This document shows, piece after piece, positions 12,526 through 47,645 of a stretch of 64,000 nucleotides of DNA (position 1 is its first letter; each line of letters opens with the position of its first letter). The notes under the pieces were generated by a model, which saw only the letters and a list, made by a program, of their open reading frames with translations, had not been told where the DNA came from and ran no database searches. Origin of the DNA: Silurus meridionalis (lineage: Eukaryota; Chordata; Actinopteri; Siluriformes; Siluridae); the NCBI RefSeq assembly GCF_014805685.1, contig NC_060904.1, forward strand, positions 15,280,811 through 15,344,810, in the 5' to 3' direction. The position numbers and the translations under genes were made by a program.

Positions 12526-13490
12526 GACGGCGGCTGTAAAAACTTTGGAAACACCTCGTCTTCTACAGCTTTTGAAACACACGAATGTTCGTTTTGTTTC
12601 ACACACAAGGTAAAAGAAACACACAAGAAACCGGACAGAAAATTCTGTGGGCAAATGGGTCCAAATTTGGCTGTTTTGGAGCAGGGAATGTTGGAGACCT
12701 ACTCCGGGTGAAAGGAATACTGATCCAACATGTCTACCATTTCATACTTCAACATCATGTAGTTTAATCTGCACTGTGGCTAATTGGAAACAACTTCTCC
12801 ATACAACAAGTCAATGACGCCCAAGCTCTTTAAGCATCATTTAGAAAGCAAACATTCGGTTGGAGTGTTATTATGACCTTCCCAGTCACTGCACCTAAGT
12901 CCTATTGAACTGCTCTGAGATGAATTGGATCATCAGAAAGAAAACACCAATCAGTGAAGAACACATTTTACAAGACAGTAAAACAAAGTATTGTAGCAGA
13001 ATGTTTGGGCAAATAAACTGTTCAGATCCCAAGAGTGTGTAAAACTATGATTCATGCTAAGGAAGAATTTTTTAATGAAAATAAAGTTAAACATCTGTAA
13101 AACTTTCTTTCGGCTTCTCCCATTAGGGGTCGCCACAGCGGACCATCCACATGTTTGATTTGGCACATGTTTTTACGCTGGATGCCCTTCCTAACGCAAC
13201 CCTCCCCATTTATCCGGGCTTGAGACCGGCACTAAGGCTTGTGCAACCCTAATGGCTGGGGTTGGTTCCCTGACCGGGGATCGAACCCGGGGCTGCAGCG
13301 GTGAGAGCGTCGCATCCTAACCACTAGACCACCAGGAAACCAGCAAAGTTAAACATCTGTACATTTATATATTTGTTTGGTCAAAGTAAATTTACATACA
13401 GTTAAATTACCCTAGAAACAAAAAGAACATGCACATGTCTCTTAAAGGGCCAGGTGTCTCCAAACCTTTTACTGGTACTCTATATTTTGA
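12526..13490 (+). mobile_element. Tc1-like transposon pseudogene with nested SINE
   Basis: The terminal motifs 'gtaaaaactttggaaacacc' (left) and 'ggtgtctccaaaccttttac' (right) bracket the element. Between them, broken frames recall Tc1 transposase: a GAGNVGDLLRVKGIL stretch near 12680-12720 and a SPIELL-DELD block near 12898-12930 carrying stop codons. The element is interrupted by a SINE at 13100-13344. It lies upstream of the first dhdds coding exon, in the 5' UTR intron. Confidence 0.7.
13083..13361 (-). mobile_element. tRNA-Glu-like SINE with 17-bp target duplications
   Basis: The direct repeats aaagttaaacatctgta at 13083-13099 and 13345-13361 are identical and flank the insertion. Read on the minus strand, the head (about 13340 down to 13266) closely resembles tRNA-Glu(CTC), with A-box-like tggtctagtggttagga and B-box gggttcgatcc. 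The body continues 'ggatgcccttcctaacgcaa' (on the plus strand) and 'cccattaggggtcgccacag'. Relative to tRNA-Glu the anticodon stem has an A-C mismatch, so I treat it as a retroposed SINE, not a tRNA gene. Confidence 0.88.
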
Positions 13491-14410
13491 CAATCACGAG
13501 CAAGACCATAATACCAAGATCTATGGGATTCCCCTTAAAATGGTTCCTGAGAGGACCAAAAGAGAAACGTTCTGTGAAACATCCCATGCTACCATAGGAT
13601 TCCTGTGAAGGTTTGGAACATTCTTCAAATCCTGTATAAGTGCAAGGACCCTTTGAGGATTCAGTTATTTAAGATCAGATCAACGTTCCTGGGAGATTTT
13701 TAGAAAGGTTGTTTCAAGGTTCCCGAGAAGTTGAAATGAGTTGCAGGTTACTGGAAGATTAGAGGAACGCCCTCGGAATCATCTCCAGTTAGTTGAAAAG
13801 TGCGACTTATTTTAAAGGTTACCAGAATGTTAGGGGAACGTTCTCAGGACTACGTCGCCAGAGCAGGTGGTTAAATTATTCCATCAGAACATTAGGAGAA
13901 TATTACAAGAACAATACGAGGACATTGAGAAAAATTCCCTGACCAATTCAGGGTGACTGGAAAGTTATTTTTTAACATTATAGGAACATTAGTGGAACGT
14001 TCTCTGTAACATGTTTACAAAACATTTCCTAAAATGTTTATAATTTGAAAAAACATTAAATTAAGTAAAAAAGGTTTGCTATTAAAACCAAGAACTAACA
14101 TTCCCACAACATTTTGGGAAGCAGTAATTGCTGGTCAGCTGATCCTGGTGTGTTTTTTTAACAGGGTACTTCCCCAAATCACATCCTACAACACTGTACA
14201 GTACAGTACTGGAATTCCTGCTTCACCTGAGACACAACCTTATAACACGTTATAACTCAGACAAGCCTGAATTCAGCTCAGTATTCAGTACTGATGGACG
14301 TGTATGTGACTTCAATGCTGATCATTCATTAACACACATGTCCCTGTCCCAATCCCAGTCTAGTTTACAAAAAAGGTTAGTGTGGAAACATTTCATTGAC
14401 ACGTAACATT
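13491..14410. other. Degenerate repeat region upstream of dhdds
   Basis: The phrases 'ggttcctgagaggacc', 'ttagaggaacgccctcgg', 'ttaggggaacgttctcagg' and 'ttagtggaacgttctctg' recur at irregular spacing, which suggests a decayed minisatellite. No coding potential was seen. The rest lies in the dhdds 5' UTR intron and promoter flank. Confidence 0.45.
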
Positions 14411-14419
14411 GTGACAAAC

Positions 14420-14610
14420 TGTCCGAATGAAGCCGCACAAAACCTCAGACCGCTCCGTGTTTCCCCTCTGCCCGATTTCCAGCCATTTTACAGCAAATAT
14501 CGGAAGCTCCAACTCACTAACCTGTCTTTAGGGTGACGTCAGCTTCTGCTCTGGAAAGGAAGTGACGTACCGGAAATGAGCGGGCTTTCAAAGCGGCACG
14601 ACGTGAAAAA
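14420..14610 (-). promoter_or_regulatory. dhdds: dhdds promoter and non-coding first exon
   Basis: A palindromic CRE/ATF site TGACGTCA lies at 14534-14541. A second half-site (agtgacgta) follows at 14561-14569, and an ETS-type CCGGAAA at about 14570-14576. The sequence is CpG-bearing and TATA-less. On the minus strand GACAG|GTTAGTGAG gives a plausible donor at 14522, which would splice this leader to the acceptor flush with the dhdds ATG. The transcription start is not determined. Confidence 0.65.
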
Positions 14611-14817
14611 CAGAGACTAAAAAAATAAAATACTCAATTAATTGTAACTCTATTAATTTTTTTGGTAATTTTTAAATACATTTGCAGAATGTAATTTTAT
14701 TTAGTTATTAATATTTAATTCACGTTTTTTTTAGTGATCGGTTATCATTTCACATTACAATAAGCCGAAAAATTATGATTAATTTATTTATTCATTGTTA
14801 ATAATAGTAATTCTGCT

Positions 14818-15078
14818 TGTTCTTCTTCTTCTTCTTCTTCTGCTTCTTCTTCTTCTTCTCTTAATTATTATCTATATGTATGTACTTATTTTGTATTATA
14901 GATGTATTATTACTATCATTATTAATAATAATAATTGTAATATTATTAGTTGATATTGTTTGTGTATTTATTTATTAATTTGTCTATTTTTTTCATATGG
15001 CCCATTTGTATTTTTATCAATGTAATCATCATCATCATCATCATCATCTTCATCATCATCATCTTCATCTTCATCATC
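14818..15078. repeat. Trinucleotide repeats (TTC)n and (ATC)n
   Basis: (TTC)n with TGC interruptions lies at 14818-14858 and (ATC)n with TTC interruptions at about 15027-15078. Both sit in AT-rich spacer between dhdds and ago1. From 15080 to 15670 I see only AT-rich unique sequence. Confidence 0.9.
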
Positions 15079-15674
15079 AATACAGAGTTCAGCTTTCTAA
15101 AATATAAAATGATAATCGATTTATTAATAAATAAACATTTATTTTGTATCTTTATTTTGGATTTTCTGTTTGTTAACATGAATTTATACATGTAAACAAA
15201 CAGTTTTGAGGTAGTGTACAGGTTTAAAGTGCAGAAGAGGTAAAAGTGGCTGTACGGAGCAGCAACTGTCTTTTTAAAAGCAGTAAAATACAGTTCAATA
15301 ACAGAAAGATCAGGTGTGACAGTGCAAGTAGGACTAAAGTAAGAAATCTAACAATGTTACATTAACGTTTGCTGTGATTTTATAGGTGCTGGCTGCAATA
15401 AGTTGCTCCATATTTGCATACATTTGCATAAAACTTTTCGAACTTTGTTGTGTCACTGGCCACGCCCATATCTAGTCACCCATGGGCCAGTCTGAAAACA
15501 GCGTAAGAAATCCAACTCAGTCTTTCTTTTCAAATACAAACCATACAAAGAAGACCAAAGATAAAATATGGTTGTAAATGTGAAAATATAAATATGTTTT
15601 GTGGTATGCACATGTATACTGCATATAGAAGCATTTACATATATGAGGACATATGAAGCATGAAATTGGATGAC

Positions 15675-15716
15675 TTAAAAAAAAGAAAGAAAGAAAAAGA
15701 AAGAAAGCGGGAAGGA

Positions 15717-15796
<80 letters not shown>

Positions 15797-15821
15797 AAGA
15801 AAGAAAGAAAGAAAGACAGAC

Positions 15822-15884
<63 letters not shown>

Positions 15885-15921
15885 ATGAAAGAAAGAAAGA
15901 AAGAAAGAAAGAAAGAAATAA

Positions 15922-15964
<43 letters not shown>

Positions 15965-16190
15965 ACAAACAAACAAATGGGAAAACAAAAACAGAAACAA
16001 ATTTCGAAAGAAAGAAAGAAAGAAAGAATGAATGTACAAAAGAATAAATGAATGAATGATTAAAAGAAAGAAAGAAAGAAAGAAATACAGAATGAACCAA
16101 CAAACGAATAAATGAATTAATAAATGAATTATTAAGTGAATGAAAGAACGAACAAGCAAATAAACGAACGAATGAATGAATGAAAGAATT
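15675..16190. repeat. Compound tetranucleotide array
   Basis: About 500 bp of (GAAA)n, (GATA)n, (CAGA)n, (AAAT)n and (GAAT)n blocks. The longest pure runs are near 15717-15750, 15751-15795, 15820-15915 and 15920-15963. It sits just upstream of the ago1 5' region. Confidence 0.95.
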
Positions 16191-16199
16191 AATAATTAA

Positions 16200-16787
16200 A
16201 GTCCCTGGAATCACTTGAATGAACGTGAAGTAGTCACTTCCTAACACTAGATGGCAGCACCCAGGACGAGCGCGCTGATGGAGCGCACATTTGAGCGCTC
16301 GGAGAAGGAGAAGAAGGAAAGGAGGCGGTAGAGGTGGAAAAGGAGGAGGAGAAGAAGAAGGAGGAGGTGGAGGAGGAGGAGGAGGAGAAGGTGGTTCATG
16401 GGGAAACTGCCTGCCTGCCTGTCTGTGTGTCTGTCTGTGTGTCGCTCAGCCGTTTTTTGTTGTTGTTCCTCTGGAGAGTGGTGTTTGAACGGTGAGCAGG
16501 AGCATAAACAAACCGCTGAGGAAGGAGGAAAAAAGACGCACGGACAGAAGACGGAGGTCCGTCTGGAGAGGGAGCAAGCAGCCGGAGGGAAGCTATTGTG
16601 TTCGGGGTCCGCGGAGGGCTCCGACTGGGGGATTCACCCGGGAGCTGAGAGGGGAGGGGGTGGGGTAAAAAGGAGCCTCTAGGACGCCGAGGGAAGGAGC
16701 CTGATAGTCGGACACGCTTTCCAGGCTCTCGCCGCCGTGGCGATTGAACAGTTCAGAAGGAAGCCGCGGGGAGCCTGAGTGAATGGG
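16200..16787 (+). promoter_or_regulatory. ago1: ago1 promoter and 5' UTR (GC-rich)
   Basis: Base composition changes sharply here to CpG- and GGA-rich sequence, with a (GGA)n run at about 16300-16395. It leads straight into the ago1 start. No TATA box is evident. Upstream ATGs occur at 16278 (17-codon frame) and 16398 (95-codon frame), and an overlapping out-of-frame ATG lies at 16783, five bases before the ago1 start. The transcription start is unknown, so which of these are transcribed is unknown. Confidence 0.65.
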
Positions 16788-40938
<24,151 letters not shown>

Positions 40939-42442
40939 GAGCCTCACCTCACCTCACACCAAGGTCGATCGCGCACCACAAGCCTCGTCAGCTCCTCGCG
41001 CTCGAGCCAGTACACACTACAAATCCGACGCACCTCAACAGAACTTGATCCAGCATCATGCCCTCATCTGGCAGGCCTGAGCCTCGTTTACCATGTTTAT
41101 TCTTTTTTTGTTGTTGTTGTTTTTAAAGTGTATTGTTGTTTACTACCTTCACACAGTATACGTATGTATGTTCGTATGCAATACCAAGGAGAAGCAAAGG
41201 CACAATTCACCTGAAGATCTGACTGCCACTACGTACGACGCTTCATCTCGCATCAGTGTCGGAGGGAAAACAAGCGTCGACGTCTTTTTGTGTTGTTTTA
41301 ATTCTTGCTCCATGGACACTTTTATGTTTTTTATTTTTTTGTCTTTTTTTTATTTCGAGCAGCCTTGAATGAAAAATTTTAGCACTTAGAGTTAGCTTTT
41401 AGACACCGTGAGCTAAGCGGTTTCTCTCTTTGTCTCTCTCTCTCTCTCTCTCTCTCACTTTCTCTCTGTCCTTTGGACCGTAGCAAACCGTGGATGCTGG
41501 AGACGCATCGCTGTGCTAAGAGCTCTCGAGTGTAGCCGATCGTATGTAGACATGCCTACGTAGTCAGGGGCGGCACTAGCATAACTATAGATAGAGTGCT
41601 TTTTTATGGAACTCCAAAGGGGTCATATGATGTATTTTTCTTCCCTGAATCATGCAGGCATCTTAAGCTCCACTCCATAGCATAAGGCTGAAGTGGTAGC
41701 TCTTGAGTTAAAAAGCAGCAGTTCAACCTGACATGAATGTACACAATTTCCAATGTCGTTTAGCCCAACCAAAAAAAAGTCTGTTTCCTTCTCCAGTTTT
41801 GCACAGATGCTCTGAGGCTAATGGAGCTAAAAAATAAGGAAAGCTAGTAGCCTCCGGATTAGCATTGGGCAAACTGCGTGTTAGACTGGTACAAAGTGAA
41901 GTTATATTCTGGGTTAAAAAGGAAATTGTGGACATTTCTTTTGGACGTGATTTGGGGGTACAGTCCCCCCTGTGTCCAAATGGGTTCCTGCTTGGTTTTC
42001 CAGTTTCCCCCTACTTTCCAAAAACAATAGAAAAAAGGTTAATTGGATATTTTATGTCTCTGTGATCGACTGAGTTAACATCCAGGGTGTATTCCTGCCT
42101 CGAACCAGCATTCCCAGGATAGAGTCCTTGATCCACAGAACCAGGCTTAAGATAAATGGATGTTTCTAGCAATGTTCGTATTTTAGTCAAAATCTTGGTA
42201 TTACCCCAAAAAATTTTACCACATGACCTCTTTGGACATCCATATTTTTTTTTTATAAGTTCCTTCTATGTGTGAGACACAGAAACCAGCATTCTGAACT
42301 AGCCAAATGTGATGCCAACCATTCAAGGAGGCTCTTATCTTTTCAAAAACGTGCATCTGTTCCAGACAGACTCGTCTGTATGTGAGGAAACTGACCGTGC
42401 AAGCATTCTGGCACTCTGTAGATAAATAACAGAGAGGCGAGA

Positions 42443-42491
<49 letters not shown>

Positions 42492-42858
42492 AATCTTTCT
42501 TCCTTTTCCACAAGAGCCTTCCAGCATCTCTTTAACTGGTCTGTACACAAAAGCAATACAAGATCTTTCACAGCCGTCGTTAGAGCTCTCTGCTCACACT
42601 GCACATTCCACAATCTGAGAAGGACATGACACACTTCCCCTCCTGCTTTCGCTTATTCTCGCACTAACTTAAAGGACACATGAACATGTTCTTTTTTTTT
42701 TTTTTTTTTTGTGTGTAATACCCACCATGTAGCTACCCACCTCCTTCTCCTACGTCGAAACATGAAAGCTCTGCCATAGGCCGGGTCATGCACAACCCAC
42801 CAGTCTCAAAGCCCAAGTCGCATCCTCCTCCCATGGAGCAGCCACGATACACTTGCAT

Positions 42859-42908
<50 letters not shown>

Positions 42909-43800
42909 ATATCTGCCTGGATTTCTGCCAGATGTGTACCATGTACACAGGAATTGATGAAACATTTTGCGTGTTTTTTTTTGGTTTTTGTTTTCTTCCC
43001 ATTCTTTCTTTACCCATCCATGTCATTGTGGTTTCATGTATTGCATGTTTAAATTGTGACCGGATCCTCAGTAACCACGTTCCCTTCGTTTCTATGCCGT
43101 AAATTGTTCTTATTAATTGTAAATGCACTTGTCACCCCTCGGTTCCCACCAAAGGGGTCACTGTAAGGGGGGGTGGGGTGAGGGGTGTCTTCACTTTTAC
43201 TTATTTCAGCCTCAAAAAGCACCTCAAATCGAAATGGTATTGCCTCACAAACGGTCCATTGAAATTCGATCTCGGTTGTACAGGTTTACGTTTTGCAATG
43301 AGTATTATGTTTCAGCCAATATCAACTCGAAATGTATTTATAACTTGATACGGCCTCCGGTGGCCAGAATTGTGAGAGCTCCGATCTGATCCGATCCGAT
43401 CCAGCAGTTTTATATCATGATGCAGTAGTCAAATCACAAGTCAAAGGAGCCTCAAGTGTAGAGAGGGGAGCAACAAGCCCCTCAGACCCAAAGAGAAGGA
43501 ACTGAAGATTGAACTTGGACTCAAAATAGCCTCACTGTAAAAGCAATACAAAGCCACTGCAAAAGAACAGCCCTTATCTTAGCACTTCCTAATAGGCTGA
43601 TTTGGAAGTACATGTGAACGAAGTTATTTTGGCTCTGTATGTAATAATGTTTGGGACGGTTATTTTTTTAATACTGAAATAAAAGTTGTTTTTTATGAAG
43701 TGTGGCATCATGTGAATTTCAGCCAATCACTGACCTTTCAGCAGGAGCTCACAAAGCCCCTGTTGGTAATTTACATGAAATAAAAACAAATCTGTGTGTC
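40939..43800 (+). other. ago1: ago1 3' UTR with poly(A) signals
   Basis: AATAAA occurs at 43678-43683 and again at 43779-43784. The second is followed by a GT-rich 'ctgtgtgtcctttatt', so the transcript probably ends near 43.70 or 43.80 kb. The UTR holds (CT)n near 41440, (CA)n at about 42445-42486 and 42859-42906, and a T-tract at about 42691. The first 273 bases after the stop stay open in the ago1 frame. Confidence 0.7.
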
Positions 43801-43829
43801 CTTTATTCAATGCCCAGTCGAACTGTGTT

Positions 43830-45212
43830 GACCAGATCCAGGACCTGCTGGAGAGATTAAATTTCTAGAGTTGGCTTGGGAATGTCTGGGGATCTCCTAG
43901 GAGGAGCCTGAAATCTGTAGCTGGGCTGATTTTCTCAACAGTCTGAGATGAGGTCAGGTGATTCGGGGCAGTAGTAGCTTCGTGGTTATGGCACTGGGCT
44001 GTTGGTCAGAAAGGTGTGAATTGCGTTGTATCAATTGTCGGTCATTGGTTAAAAGTATCAGCCACATCTAACCAATTTTGAAAGATTATAATGAGACTGC
44101 ATCATACATTACTATGGTCAGTGGGAGACTAAATCTGGATTAGGTTGATCAAAAACATTCGGCTTGGGAATATCTGGGGATTTCCACTGATATCTGTGGT
44201 GCGGCACAGAGGTTTCAGGAGATCTCAATTTGACAATCTTGTTTAGAGATTTGCCAGACAGAAAGAAGCTAAATGAGGTGGTATCAGGTACCTCTCCTTG
44301 GATGGAGACCCCAGTGAAGACCCAGGATCTGTTAGGGAGATTGTATCTCAGAATTTGGCATGTGGATCTCACAGACTCTCATAGATTTGAAGACCGTGGA
44401 TTGGGAAAGAGAAGACTGGAAGACCTTCTCAGCTCGCCATTATGATTTCATCAGAGGAAAAGGAAAGAAAGAAAATACATTACTATTCTAGAAGATTGCT
44501 CTGGGTACTTTCTTGTACTGAGATGAAGAAAAAAAATACAATATGAACAACTGAAGAGGAGTGAGAAATTTTAATTACTCTGACGTAGATTTCTTTCATT
44601 TTGCTGCCCAAACCTCCTCCTCATAACCTCCCTTATCCGCTCTCGACCAATCAGAGTTTTCATCTCAAGGGTTCCAATGTCAAATGTAAATTCATTGGTC
44701 ATCATAGATTGCTGGTCTCTCTATATTTATCTAGTCAGAGCTATTGAGCCAAGTCAAGAAGCTTTTATTGTCATTTCAACCATATATAGCTGAGGCAGTA
44801 CCCAGAGAAATGGGACAACGTTTTTTAAGAACCCTGGTGCTACATAAAACAGCATAAAACTACATAACAGAACACAAAGCTAAAAACTAAAGTAAGTGTC
44901 CTCGCCACATAAAGTGCAGACAGACAAAACAAGACGGTGTAGGACAGATACACAAAACACAAAATAGTGGTGACCAGTAAACCTACTGTATAATATGTTG
45001 TACAGTACAATGTGCAAAAGAGAACTGTTTACAAGAGTGTATTTGTAAACATAAACACTGTGCAAAAACAACAAGAGCAGCAATGGAGAGCTACAGAACA
45101 GCATGTAAAGTGTATAATATGATTAAATATAAATGTAATATGGTGGTGGAATGGATTAAGATGAGCAACAAGTGTGTGTTGAGTTTAGGTTGTACAGTTC
45201 AGTAACACAGTT

Positions 45213-45265
<53 letters not shown>

Positions 45266-46660
45266 TACAGTTCAGTTCTGTGTCTGGAACCTGATAACTT
45301 GAGGGGGAAAAAAACTGTTGCACAGTCTGTATGTGAGGTCTGAATGCTTCAAAACCTTTCCTGACTGTAGTAGATTGAAGAGTGTGTGTGAGGGGTGTGT
45401 GAGGTCATCCACAATGCATGTTTGCTTTAGGCAGCGTGTGGTGTTAATGTCCATGATAGAGGGGAGATGTCTTCTCGGTTGTCTTTACAATCCTCTGTAG
45501 GGTCTTGCGATCCGAGACGGTGCAGTTCCCAAACCAGGCAGTGATGCAGCTGCTCAGGATGCTCTTTATGGTCCATCTGTAGAACATGGTTAGGATTGTG
45601 GTAGGAAGATAAGTTTTTCTCAAACTTTTCAGTAAGTAGAGGTGCTGCTGGGCTTTCTTCTTGATGGAGCTCGTGTTGAATAACCAGGTAAAAATCTCCA
45701 CCAGCTGTACTCCAAGGAATTTGGTTCTCTTGAGGATCTCAATGGATGATCCATCGATGATCAATGGAGAATGGCCGCTTTGTGCTCTCCTGAAGTCAAC
45801 AATCATCTCTGGTTTTGCCAATGTTCAAATACTGGTTGTTGGCTCCACACAAGGCTGTTAACTCTTTCACCACCTCTATATATTCTGACTCATCATTCTT
45901 GCTGATGAGACCCACCACGGTCGTGTCATCAGCGAAGTTGATGATGTGATTCGTGCATTTTACACAGTTGTAAGTCAGCAAAATGAACATCAGTGGGCTG
46001 AGCACACAGCCCTGGGGGGCCCCAGTGCTCAGTGTGGTGGTGCTAGAGATGCTGAGGTCTCCCAGTCAGTTGCAGAGGGAAGTGTTCAAGCCAAGTAGGC
46101 TCAGCTTCTCAATCACGTGCTGAGGGATGATTGTGTTGAATGCCGAACTGAAGTCTATGACACCATTCCTATGTGTGTCCTTATTGTCCAGGTGGGTGAG
46201 AGCCAAATAAAGGGTTGAAGGAAGAAAGGGTCAAAGGAAAAAAAGGGTCATAGAAACAGGTACCTCTCACGGGAAAGTGACCACAAGGAAGACCCAGGAC
46301 CCTTTTAGGAAAATCGTATCTCAAAATTGGCTTGGGGATCTCACAGACTTTCATAGAAGTCTGTGGATTGGGAAAGCTCAAACTTAGCTTGCTGCCTCCA
46401 TGATCTCATCAGAGAAAGAAAATATAAATGTGTTCTGTATTGATTAGTATGGTTTCATTAATTTGAAAGATTTCTGGAAGAAGAAAAATTGCCAAAAAGT
46501 GTCTTTGTATCAGGTACTTTTTACTGGATGGAGAGACCAAGGAAGACCCAGGACCTTTCTGGGAGATCGTATCTCAAATCCGGCTTGTGGATCTCATAGA
46601 GTCTCATAGCTGACTATGGATTGGAACAGATCAACCTTCTCAACTTATTCTGGAGGATTG
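43830..46660. repeat. Local duplication family between ago1 and ago3
   Basis: Units share 'gacccaggacc/atct', 'gagat(t/c)gtatctca', 'tggatctcacagactctcat' and 'tggattgg(g/a)a'. The clearest are at about 44285-44430, 46259-46410 and 46508-46650, with weaker ones near 43838-43930 and 44150-44225. The unit at 44285 continues into a promoter-like block (44550-44756) and the unit at 46508 into the real ago3 promoter, so the whole of about 44285-44756 is duplicated at 46508-46990. Confidence 0.75.
44757..46200 (-). mobile_element. L2-type non-LTR retrotransposon, 5'-truncated
   Basis: Minus-strand frames give reverse transcriptase motifs: LSPLMFILLTYNC and FADDTTVVGLI (about 46005-45905), then EMIVDFRRAQ, TKFLGVQLVE, KKAQQHLYLLKSLRKTYLP and FYRWTIKSILSSCITAWFGNC (about 45810-45520), then HPSHTLFNLLQSGK near 45390. 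FADD is the catalytic box of the family. The far end (44757-44880) is the 3' UTR-like tail, 'aagcttttattgtcatttca'. Frameshifts and the missing 5' part make it inactive. A (GT)n lies at 45212-45261. CR1/L2 assignment is from motif style only. Confidence 0.82.
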
Positions 46661-46689
46661 TCTTCATGTATTTCTTTTACTTGGAAAAA

Positions 46690-47645
46690 AATATGTATCG
46701 TATGAACAATTAAAGGGGAGTAAGAAAGTTCAATTCCTCTGACGTAGGTTTCTTTTCACTTTGCTGCCCAAACCCCCTCCTCATAACCGCCCTCATCCGC
46801 TCTCGCCCAATCAGCGCTCTCCTCTCAGTGGTTCCAATGTCGTCACACGATTACCGATCGGTTTTAGAAGCTATCTGATTCGTCGACTTTAGGGGGCCGT
46901 CGTCAAATCAGCGCTCAGCTGTCAAACGTCGCTGCGTCGGTCGTCATAGATCTCCGCTCTCTCCATATTTAGCCAGTCAGAGCCCCCGAGGAGGTGAGGC
47001 GAGCGTCTGCTTGTTCAACCGCGACCAAAAAGAAACGGATTCGGGACGTGATTTTGACAGCGTTTGAGGACGAGATAAAGTGTCAGGGGGGTGAAAAAAG
47101 AAAGAAAGAAACCGTTCCGAATCATTTAAAAAGCTGTTTTTTTCCGCTTTTTTTTGGATGAGAATTTCGGCTAAGCGAGGAAGCTAGCTAAGTTAGCATG
47201 GCAGCCAGCTAGCTAAACTTTTAGCCTACTTCGCGAGCGCGAGACACGAACGAACGAATAATAAATAAACGCACTAATAAATAAGTAAAATGTTTGGCTG
47301 TAATTCTCTTTATAGCTAGTTGAGACGAATTTCCGGACGCCAACGAGATACCGTGTCAGTACAGTAAGCTAGCTCTGTCGGTCTGTCAGCGGTGAGGACT
47401 GACCCCTGAGTCCGGTTTTGAGTCGCTGTGAGACGGTAGAGCCCCTGAAACCCGGGGCGGTCCCCTTTTCCCACTCATTCTCTCTCTTTCTGAACGCACA
47501 AAACACCACCGCATTTCTGGACGGAAATATTGACCAAACGGCACATTTGCCTTGTGCCTGGGAATTTCTTTGGATTTCTTTCTCGCAAAGCCGGACTTTT
47601 CTTCTTCTGTGAGCCGGGGAAGGAACCGGACAGAGAGCCTCATGA
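46690..47645 (+). promoter_or_regulatory. ago3: ago3 promoter and 5' UTR
   Basis: CpG-rich sequence with CCAAT-box contexts (cgcccaatcagcgctc at about 46804), a tgacgtag CRE-like site at 46739 and a ccatatttagcc A/T-rich element near 46965. The block 46738-46990 has a decayed duplicate at 44579-44756. The leader holds two short upstream frames, 47198-47212 (good Kozak, agcATGg) and 47290-47319, and an overlapping ATG at 47642. The start site is not mapped. Confidence 0.65.

Noticed and set aside
12951..13166. Minus-strand 71-codon frame as a small gene
   Set aside because: It spans the junction of the Tc1 remnant and the SINE and has no independent support.
13266..13340. Possible tRNA-Glu(CTC) gene on the minus strand
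   Set aside because: The cloverleaf is nearly right, but the anticodon stem has an A-C mismatch. The sequence continues into a known SINE body and is flanked by 17-bp target duplications, so it is a SINE head.
15717..15963. Regular repeat array that could suggest CRISPR
   Set aside because: The units are 4 bp, contiguous and without spacers, in a vertebrate genome; it is a microsatellite.
15517..16247. Minus-strand frames of 151-190 codons
   Set aside because: They are read-outs of GAAA/GATA/AAAT tetranucleotide repeats (FLSFFLSF-type repeats), not proteins.
16398..16682. 95-codon plus-strand frame before ago1
   Set aside because: It lies in the GC-rich ago1 leader, has no recognisable domain and starts in a CTGT/GT-like repeat. 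At most it is an upstream frame.
14420..16787. A shared bidirectional dhdds/ago1 core promoter
   Set aside because: The two GC-rich start regions are separated by about 1.6 kb of AT-rich and microsatellite sequence, so they look like two promoters. Shared enhancers are not excluded.
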